A stretch of 6,170 bases of DNA from Oscillospiraceae bacterium. Its GTDB lineage: Bacteria > Bacillota > Clostridia > Oscillospirales > Ruminococcaceae. Positions 1 to 3,715 of this stretch are shown piece after piece. The notes under the pieces are model-generated. The model was not told the origin of the DNA. It ran no database searches and worked only from the letters and a program-made list of their open reading frames with translations. Made by a program: the position numbers and the translations under genes. Positions within the stretch are counted from its first letter, which is position 1. Every line of letters begins with the position of its first letter. The DNA lies in contig JAEDJV010000145.1 in assembly GCA_016296165.1 (NCBI GenBank), positions 1 through 6,170 of the forward strand, given 5' to 3'.

Positions 1-150
1 ACGTTTTACCGGGTTCTTCGTGAAGAAAAAATGCAGAATCACAGAGGACGAAGCATTGAACCCGGAAAGCATAGTAAACCAACATCATATACAGCAACAG
101 TACCTAATCAGGTCTGGACATGGGATATTACATATCTGCACATCCGATGA
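1..150 (+). pseudogene. IS3-family transposase (OrfB) fragment, truncated at both ends
   Basis: Frame 1 is open from the window edge to a TGA at 148-150. It reads TFYRVLREEKMQNHRGRS, then SYTATVPNQVWTWDITYL. This matches the OrfB region of IS3-family transposases just before and into the rve (DDE) integrase domain; the aspartate of WDITYL is the first catalytic residue of the DDE triad. Homology stops right after that motif, about codon 46, where a perfect inverted repeat begins and a stop follows, so the other two catalytic residues are missing here. The element cannot be active from this copy. The upstream half lies outside the window. No terminal inverted repeat of an IS3 element is seen on the right side, so this is a decayed or rearranged end, not a clean insertion. 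Confidence 0.85.
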
Positions 151-169
151 CGTAGTCATCGGATGTGCA
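137..169. repeat. Perfect 15-bp inverted repeat with 3-nt loop at the transposase break
   Basis: The arms at 137-151 (TGCACATCCGATGAC) and 155-169 are exact reverse complements around GTA. It starts one base into the last recognisable codon of the IS3 transposase. There is no T-run on either side, so a factor-independent terminator is unlikely. It may be the scar of an inverted duplication at the break or a leftover of another small element; I cannot tell which. Confidence 0.8.
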
Positions 170-193
170 AGGCAATATAAATAAAATAATTAT

Positions 194-224
194 AGTGAAA
201 GTCAAATTTATTTTGACGTTCACT
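194..224 (+). terminator. Hairpin, possible weak terminator
   Basis: Arms 194-206 and 212-224 pair over 12 of 13 positions (one A/G mismatch) around a 5-nt loop TTTAT. The right arm runs into a 10-nt palindrome CACTTAAGTG (221-230), followed by a T-rich stretch from 231. On the plus strand this could end transcription coming from the transposase remnant, but the stem is AT-rich and the T-run starts about six bases after it. Low-strength call. Confidence 0.35.
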
Positions 225-312
225 TAAGTGTTTTTAATTTTATTTACATTTGCCACTACTGTAAAAATCTCATTAAACCAGAGATCTTGTGGGATCAGCT
301 AATATTGTAAAT

Positions 313-341
313 TTGTAAAGTTATTTTAAACTTTCTATACT
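313..341 (+). promoter_or_regulatory. Candidate sigma-A promoter TTGTAA-17-TATACT
   Basis: TTGTAA at 313-318 and TATACT at 336-341 are separated by exactly 17 nt. The spacer region carries an inverted repeat AAAGTT/AACTTT (317-322 and 329-334). The predicted start near 348 would give a transcript of only about 65 nt up to the hairpin at 377-413 and no gene. It may be a chance match in AT-rich DNA or the promoter of a very short RNA. Confidence 0.3.
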
Positions 342-376
342 AGTTAATGACTAAGGATTATTGTTCTATTTCACGA

Positions 377-413
377 AAACAGCTGACAGTCGTTAAGTGA
401 CTGTCAGCTGTTT
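377..413 (-). terminator. Strong hairpin downstream of the RloB-like operon, likely terminator
   Basis: Perfect 15-bp stem (377-391 with 399-413, beginning AAACAGCTGACAGTC) and a 7-nt loop. It lies 70 nt past the stop codon of the minus-strand operon. Read on the minus strand the stem ends in four Us; the U-tract is short and then breaks, so termination may be partial. On the plus strand the stem is followed by TTTCTCTG, so it may act in both directions. Confidence 0.6.
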
Positions 414-482
414 CTCTGTAAGTTATATTTTATTGTAGCGTAGAGATAATAACACATCAAGTCATACAATAACTTACTGTTA

Positions 483-992
483 TCATTTAAGCAAATCAGC
501 CAGTGTAAGTTCACCTGCCTGAACATTTGATACTCGTTTATATTCGATTATTGCTGATACAAGTGTTTCGACATCTGAAAAGTATTCCTTTATAAATGTT
601 TCGCTCTTGACATTCGGATGTTTTAGATTTGATTTACAATAATCACTTGGCTTTTTACCGGATTTCTTATATTCATTATACTTTCCTTCAGTGAAGATTA
701 TTAGCATTTCAATCTCAGGTGCGGTTATAACATTTATCACATCAATCTTTTTGGTGTATACTGTGCTCAATGTAAATCGTTCTCTGCGTGAATCAAGAAT
801 CCTGTAAATGGTTATTTTTTCTGAAAACCCTTTCCTCAGATATTTTGCTTCAAATTTTGAAGCACTGCGGCATCTGAGGGGTTCTCCCTCAAGCATTTCA
901 TCTCTTGTGAATATCAGCTTTTCAGCATCAAGGAGAAGTTCAATCACAGCCTGCTCGGCAGCACCTTCGCACAGACAAGCGATATAAGACAT
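483..992 (-). CDS. Small RloB/TOPRIM-like putative effector of an ATPase-paired defence system
   Basis: A 169-residue protein I cannot name with certainty. It opens with a hydrophobic strand followed by CEGAAE (E9, E13), the first acidic element of TOPRIM/RloB-like folds. A second strand ends in ILDSRRE (D67), and APEIE (residues 91-95) is followed by a hydrophobic helix, resembling the P-x-x-E region of RloB-type proteins. The classical TOPRIM DxD pair is not obvious (D67 is followed by S and R), so activity is uncertain. No membrane segment or signal peptide is seen. The ATG overlaps the ATPase stop by one base (TAATG), and an excellent AAGGAGG (1000-1006) lies 7 nt upstream inside the ATPase gene, so the two are translated together. 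By analogy with RloAB, AbiL and PARIS, it would be the toxic or nucleolytic partner that the ATPase controls. The pairing is seen; the function is inferred. Confidence 0.7.
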   Translation of the reverse strand: MSYIACLCEGAAEQAVIELLLDAEKLIFTRDEMLEGEPLRCRSASKFEAKYLRKGFSEKITIYRILDSRRERFTLSTVYTKKIDVINVITAPEIEMLIIFTEGKYNEYKKSGKKPSDYCKSNLKHPNVKSETFIKEYFSDVETLVSAIIEYKRVSNVQAGELTLADLLK

Positions 993-2158
993 TATACATC
1001 CTCCTTCTGAGAACAGATGATTTTCTTTTTCAGTTTCATATATGACTCATAATTCGGTGCGGTGCCATCAAGGTAATCACTCTGGTAAACTTCGCTTTTC
1101 TTCAGATCGTTTCTCTTCAGAATAAAAGAAAGATTTTCTGACGTAATACCTCCGAGGTTTCTGACTATAAAAATATTATCATTTCGCTCAAATTCGTCCA
1201 AAAGCTCTGCATAATGCGTTGAGAATATAAGCATTGCACCATTAGGATTGATTTTCTTATCCTTGTAAAAACCAATAAGTGTAGATATGATTTCGTGGTT
1301 AAAATGATTTTCCAGTTCATCTATAATAACATATCCGCCTGTTTTAAAAGAGTTCATAGCATATATAAAAATGTTTATTCCTTTTATAGTGCCTGATGAA
1401 AGATAGCGGTTTAGCTCAGATGTCCTGGAAAGAATTATTTCATCTTCTTTTTTGAATTTAAGTCTTATATCAGTTTTCTTCCTCCCGACATCAACTTTGA
1501 GATATTCAATACTCGGGTCAAAAAATTCAATCAGTTCTGCAGGACAATTTTCATATACATTAAGTTCGTTTAGATTTGTATATTGAAGTGTATCTGTAAG
1601 GGTGATTTTATCATTGTTTTTTTTGTTAAAGGCTACGCATATACTAACATCATCAAGAAGAAAAGCTTCATCTTTGTTTCTTACTATCTCGGGTGTGATT
1701 TTTTCAAATTCAAAAATGGTCTTTTTGCTTTTTACGGATGATGAAGGTTTGGTTTTGAGGTATTCGTCTTTAATCAGTAATTTTCCTTTATTTCTCGAAA
1801 TTACCGTATGGAGTTGGTTAATGGTATCATTTTTTGCATAGAAATATATATCTATTACTGCTTCTTTGTCTGATGAAAGTCCGTCAAGAATTTCCGAACT
1901 GCTAATATTGTTCAGTGCTTCATTGTTGAGCATTCTGCAAAGCAGATTCAGAAGTTTAAGAATTGTTGTTTTTCCCGAAGCATTTACGCCAATAAATGAG
2001 AGAACGTTATTCTGATAATAACTCTGACCATTGGCTGTAAAAATGCAGTTCATTTCACTGGCGTTATCCTTGTTTACTCTCTGTGGTGCGACAAAGTCAA
2101 TATCGCAGTTATCTCTGAATAGTGGCAGTCCCTTTGTGCATATTTTTAACAGTTTCAT
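992..2158 (-). CDS. AAA15/AAA21-type ABC-fold ATPase, sensor/regulator of a two-gene defence module
   Basis: A 388-residue cytosolic ATPase of the OLD/RecF-like ABC class. Walker A is GVNASGKT (57-64), the signature-like loop is LSSGT (253-257), Walker B is YVIIDELE (276-283, catalytic E281), and the H-loop histidine is in FSTHY (H315). The long segment between Walker A and the signature (about 75-245) is variable and lysine-rich, as in ATPases that recognise a partner or phage trigger. The C-terminal SDYLDGTAPNYESY is typical of AAA15 proteins paired with RloB- or TOPRIM-type effectors. The ATG at 2158 has AAGGA (2168-2172) 9 nt upstream. It is the first gene of the operon and overlaps the next gene by one base. 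All ATPase motifs are intact and the frame is unbroken, so the module may be functional. It could belong to the RloA/AbiL or PARIS AriA groups; the exact class needs profile comparison. Confidence 0.85.
   Translation of the reverse strand: MKLLKICTKGLPLFRDNCDIDFVAPQRVNKDNASEMNCIFTANGQSYYQNNVLSFIGVNASGKTTILKLLNLLCRMLNNEALNNISSSEILDGLSSDKEAVIDIYFYAKNDTINQLHTVISRNKGKLLIKDEYLKTKPSSSVKSKKTIFEFEKITPEIVRNKDEAFLLDDVSICVAFNKKNNDKITLTDTLQYTNLNELNVYENCPAELIEFFDPSIEYLKVDVGRKKTDIRLKFKKEDEIILSRTSELNRYLSSGTIKGINIFIYAMNSFKTGGYVIIDELENHFNHEIISTLIGFYKDKKINPNGAMLIFSTHYAELLDEFERNDNIFIVRNLGGITSENLSFILKRNDLKKSEVYQSDYLDGTAPNYESYMKLKKKIICSQKEDV
1000..1006 (-). promoter_or_regulatory. Ribosome binding site of the RloB-like gene, inside the ATPase gene
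   Basis: Reads AAGGAGG on the minus strand, 7 nt before the ATG at 992 and within the last codons of the ATPase. Together with the TAATG overlap this points to coupled translation, fixing the ratio of the two proteins. Confidence 0.85.
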
Positions 2159-2201
2159 AGTGTCACATCCTTATTTACGAAAAATACGCTTTTATTATAT
2201 G

Positions 2202-2230
2202 ATTATATCACATATTTATGTGAATATCAA
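2202..2230 (-). promoter_or_regulatory. Promoter of the ATPase/RloB-like operon
   Basis: On the minus strand the -35 is TTGATA (2225-2230) and the -10 is TATAAT (2202-2207), separated by exactly 17 nt; the -10 is extended by TG one base upstream. Transcription should start near 2195, giving a leader of about 37 nt with the AAGGA site. This is close to consensus and would be strong unless repressed. Confidence 0.85.
2208..2223. promoter_or_regulatory. Perfect 16-nt palindrome filling the promoter spacer, candidate operator
   Basis: TCACATATTTATGTGA is exactly its own reverse complement apart from the central two bases and occupies all but one base of the 17-nt spacer between -35 and -10. A dimeric protein bound here would block RNA polymerase. 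No regulator with a recognisable DNA-binding domain is encoded nearby, so the binder could be one of the operon's own proteins or a regulator elsewhere. Confidence 0.6.
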
Positions 2231-2267
2231 GAATAAAAACGCAATTTACGTTTTTATTCTTGGTATT
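2223..2267. repeat. 19-bp inverted repeat overlapping the operon -35 element
   Basis: Arms 2228-2241 and 2249-2262 are perfect (CAAGAATAAAAACG), loop CAATTTA; outside them the pairing continues for five more positions, one of them T/G, to 2223 and 2267. The left arm contains the -35 hexamer of the minus-strand promoter. The arms are A/T-tract rich. It may be a second protein-binding site, or act as a barrier between the two divergent units; it lacks a trailing T-run typical of a terminator. Confidence 0.65.
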
Positions 2268-2280
2268 GTTTCACCACTGA

Positions 2281-2370
2281 GAAAAGGTCGGAATTCTGAA
2301 CAAGTACAGCGGCTGAACGAGGCCCTTTTCCATAGCACTAAAATACACTGGAACTGTGTTCTGTGCTATG
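2281..2370. other. Two abutting stem-loops between divergent promoters, unassigned
   Basis: GAAAAGG (2281-2287) pairs with CCTTTTC (2324-2330), and directly next to it CATAGCAC (2331-2338) pairs with GTGCTATG (2363-2370), with an inner ACAC/GTGT (2345-2348, 2356-2359). The first loop contains a repeated CTGAAC and a near-palindrome CAGCGGCTG. The segment is visibly richer in G and C than its flanks. Neither strand gives a convincing protein or an obvious promoter for it. It could be a structured RNA, a leftover of a mobile element, or a regulatory site. Confidence 0.35.
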
Positions 2371-2377
2371 AATGACC

Positions 2378-2406
2378 TTGTTTTCCGTATGTTTTTGTGT
2401 TATAAT
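2378..2406 (+). promoter_or_regulatory. Promoter of the DUF4869-like/ATPase unit
   Basis: TTGTTT (2378-2383), a 17-nt spacer and TATAAT (2401-2406), with TGT just before the -10 (extended -10). The start would be near 2413, leaving a leader of about 46 nt before the TTG start. Confidence 0.8.
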
Positions 2407-2442
2407 TTTATCAGCAGCATGCAGCTCTTTACTATAAGATAC

Positions 2443-2448
2443 AAGGAG
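2443..2448 (+). promoter_or_regulatory. Ribosome binding site that decides the TTG start at 2459
   Basis: AAGGAG ends 10 nt before TTG 2459. The in-frame GTG at 2450 is one base from this site and so cannot be the start it serves. Confidence 0.75.
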
Positions 2449-2458
2449 AGTGTTAAAT

Positions 2459-2896
2459 TTGCTAACAGTTTATTATGGTGATTTGCCGGAGGCTATATTC
2501 AATACCGCTGTATATTTTAAAAATTCATATGAAGATGAATGGATAACTGATCCGTTTGCAAAGCAGATGATTCTTGATGTAGATAAATCAACTGTACTTG
2601 ACAGTGGAGTTATAGACAGTCCTGTTTTGGGAAAAATTCCACCGACATCACTTTCCGGAGGTGTGAAAACAGTTATTCTTATAAAAAATGTTCCTGAAAA
2701 AATTTTTAATGCATCTACATGCGGAGATAACTGTGCCACATGGATACTGAAATTATCCGAGCAAAGAAATATCACAATTAATCTTCGTCATATTATGAAT
2801 TTCGGTGAGGGTTCATTCAATATTCGTATTTCCAATACAGATACAGTCGTTCACAGTATGAAGGAACTTGTTCCGATTGCCGGACTGTATGTTTAA
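2459..2896 (+). CDS. DUF4869-like protein, first gene of an uncharacterised two-gene unit
   Basis: A 145-residue soluble protein starting MLTVYYGDLP at a TTG codon. It reads like the DUF4869 family, recognised from memory from YYGDLPEAIFNT, the SYEDEWITDPFAKQMILDVD stretch (23-42) and SPVLGKIPPTSLSGGVKTVI (54-73). STCGDNCATWILK (86-98) holds two cysteines, C88 and C92, and the tail is HSMKELVPIAGLYV. No catalytic motif, membrane segment or signal peptide is visible. Its function is unknown to me. It has its own promoter and is followed after 12 nt by a P-loop ATPase whose ribosome binding site overlaps this gene's stop codon, so the two products are probably made in fixed ratio and may form a complex. 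The family name is fairly secure; any role in defence or regulation is inference from context only. Confidence 0.75.
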   Translation: MLTVYYGDLPEAIFNTAVYFKNSYEDEWITDPFAKQMILDVDKSTVLDSGVIDSPVLGKIPPTSLSGGVKTVILIKNVPEKIFNASTCGDNCATWILKLSEQRNITINLRHIMNFGEGSFNIRISNTDTVVHSMKELVPIAGLYV

Positions 2897-2908
2897 GGAG
2901 CAGGTAAA

Positions 2909-3439
2909 ATGAAAGGTTCATACAGTATTACAGTTCAGAACAAGCGAATACGATATGATTTTCAGATAAGAAGAAATATAACTGTAATTCGTGGAAACAG
3001 TGCAACCGGTAAAACAACGCTGATAGACATGATAAGAGAGCATTATGAGGAAGGCGAGAACAGTGCTGTTGAACTCAGATGTGATAAACAATGTGCAGTA
3101 ATTGACGGGCGAAGCTGGAAAGGACAGCTTTCTGATTTGAGTGACAGTATCGTTTTTATAGATGAAGGTAATCAGTTTGTGTTTTCCGATGAGTTTGCTT
3201 CCTTTATACAGAAAACTGATAATTATTATGTTATCGTTTCAAGAGAAGGTATTCCGTCTCTGCCGTATAGTGTTGATGAAATATATGGTATCAGAAATTC
3301 CGGAAAATATGGTTCTCTGAAAAGAACTTATAATGAGTTTTATCATCTGTATGAGAAGAGTGATTTTTCAGTTCCTGTGATTCCGGATACAATAATAACT
3401 GAGGATTCAAATCTATATCCGGGAACATGTAGCAAATAG
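2909..3439 (+). CDS. P-loop ATPase paired with DUF4869, probably truncated by an internal deletion
   Basis: A 176-residue protein with Walker A GNSATGKTT (29-37) preceded by a strand, and a Walker B-like IVFIDE (81-86). A further strand, YYVIVSRE (106-113), sits in a sensor-like position. ATG 2909 has AAGGAG (2895-2900) overlapping the stop of the DUF4869-like gene. There is no helical signature region, so this is a small P-loop NTPase, not a full ABC or AAA15 protein. The last residues after ITEDSN (163-168) look random. From memory, relatives beside DUF4869 continue from an EDSNSG motif for more than 100 residues with TOPRIM-like acidic motifs. Here a protein-like tail continues instead in the +1 frame (3411-3503). 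I read this as a deletion with loss of frame, leaving the ATPase domain without its C-terminal domain. It may still make a stable short protein. Confidence is high for the P-loop and moderate for the truncation. Confidence 0.75.
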   Translation: MKGSYSITVQNKRIRYDFQIRRNITVIRGNSATGKTTLIDMIREHYEEGENSAVELRCDKQCAVIDGRSWKGQLSDLSDSIVFIDEGNQFVFSDEFASFIQKTDNYYVIVSREGIPSLPYSVDEIYGIRNSGKYGSLKRTYNEFYHLYEKSDFSVPVIPDTIITEDSNLYPGTCSK

Positions 3440-3503
3440 AATTCTCCAGGAAATATACAATGTGCAGCTGTCATCTGAAACGGAGACAATGAAACAGGAG
3501 TAA
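3411..3503 (+). pseudogene. Out-of-frame C-terminal tail of the P-loop ATPase
   Basis: In the frame one base ahead of the ATPase, the sequence reads IYIREHVANRILQEIY and then NVQLSSETETMKQE before TAA 3501-3503. This is a helix-like, protein-like composition, and it ends on the left arm of the terminator hairpin, exactly where a native stop would be expected. It has no start or ribosome binding site of its own. It is best read as the remaining end of the gene at 2909 after an internal deletion. Confidence 0.5.
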
Positions 3504-3535
3504 CACCGGAATGCGGTGTTACTCTTTTGTTTTTT
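3498..3535 (+). terminator. Rho-independent terminator of the DUF4869-like/ATPase unit
   Basis: An 11-bp perfect stem (GAGTAACACCG at 3498-3508 with 3514-3524), a 5-nt loop and then TTTTGTTTTTT. A classical strong terminator on the plus strand. It closes the two-gene unit and separates it from the DUF4143 gene. Confidence 0.92.
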
Positions 3536-3617
3536 GTGCCTGCAGACATTACACTTTGTTGGTTTATTGATAGTATTTTCGTGAATGAGGATGTTTTGTG
3601 CAGAACTTTTTAAGATT

Positions 3618-3695
3618 AATTACACAAATTTATAAAAAAATAAAGTTTGTAGAATCAATTACACAAACTTGAAATTTTACAAAGTTTGTGTTATA
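3618..3695. repeat. 39-nt tandem repeat with inverted arms spanning the DUF4143 promoter
   Basis: Two units (3618-3656 and 3657-3695) match at 27 of 39 positions by hand alignment. Each has AATTACACAAA at its left and AAAGTTTGT near its right, spaced identically. In unit 2 the arms ACACAAACTT (3661-3670) and AAGTTTGTGT (3682-3691) are perfect reverse complements separated by 11 nt; in unit 1 pairing is imperfect. Unit 2 contains both core promoter elements, so these look like two operator sites for one repressor, possibly bound cooperatively. Confidence 0.7.
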
Positions 3696-3697
3696 AT
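3669..3697 (+). promoter_or_regulatory. Promoter of the DUF4143-family ATPase
   Basis: TTGAAA (3669-3674), 17 nt, TATAAT (3692-3697), with TGT immediately upstream of the -10. The transcript should start near 3702-3704, only about 12-14 nt before the TTG start, so the ribosome binding site lies at the very 5' end of the message. Confidence 0.8.
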
Positions 3698-3702
3698 ATT
3701 CC

Positions 3703-3707
3703 GGAGG
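3703..3707 (+). promoter_or_regulatory. Ribosome binding site that decides the TTG start at 3716
   Basis: GGAGG lies 8 nt before TTG 3716. The longer frame from TTG 3686 would start inside the -10 region of the promoter and has no ribosome binding site, so it is not used here. Confidence 0.8.
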
Positions 3708-3715
3708 TGAGAGCG

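Larger units (their letters stand above)
151..482. other. Gene-free stretch between the IS3 remnant and the RloB-like operon
   Basis: No credible coding region in either strand; the only small frames (for example ATG at 346 giving 17 codons) have no ribosome binding site. It holds the second half of the 137-169 inverted repeat, the hairpin at 194-224, a promoter-like pair at 313-341 and the strong hairpin at 377-413. The base composition is very AT-rich, so short palindromes here deserve caution. Confidence 0.6.

Noticed and set aside
483..2158. Firm assignment as PARIS (AriA/AriB)
   Set aside because: The ATPase fits broadly, but the 169-aa partner is shorter than expected for AriB and lacks an evident DxD; only a general RloB/TOPRIM-like call is supported.
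2281..2370. Retron-like non-coding RNA for the neighbouring ATPases
   Set aside because: No reverse transcriptase is encoded in the window, and the two stems do not show the long msd-type hairpin or flanking inverted repeats expected.
1602..2375. Plus-strand open frames opposite the AAA15 ATPase gene and its upstream region
   Set aside because: They lie antisense to an ATPase with full motifs, are hydrophobic low-complexity translations, and lack ribosome binding sites. The part beyond 2158 reads through promoter and hairpins.
2450..2458. GTG 2450 as start of the DUF4869-like gene
   Set aside because: It is one base from the AAGGAG site; TTG 2459 has proper spacing and gives the usual MLTVYYGD start.
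2473..2775. Minus-strand frame of 100 codons within the DUF4869-like gene
   Set aside because: Shadow of the real gene; no ribosome binding site and no family resemblance.
3343..3549. Minus-strand frame across the ATPase end and terminator
   Set aside because: It reads through a strong terminator hairpin and has no start signals or recognisable protein features.
3618..3695. CRISPR-like repeat
   Set aside because: Only two diverged units with no spacers, overlapping a promoter; an operator pair explains them better.
3686..3715. TTG 3686 as start of the DUF4143 gene
   Set aside because: It lies inside the promoter and would be upstream of the predicted transcript start; TTG 3716 has GGAGG 8 nt ahead.
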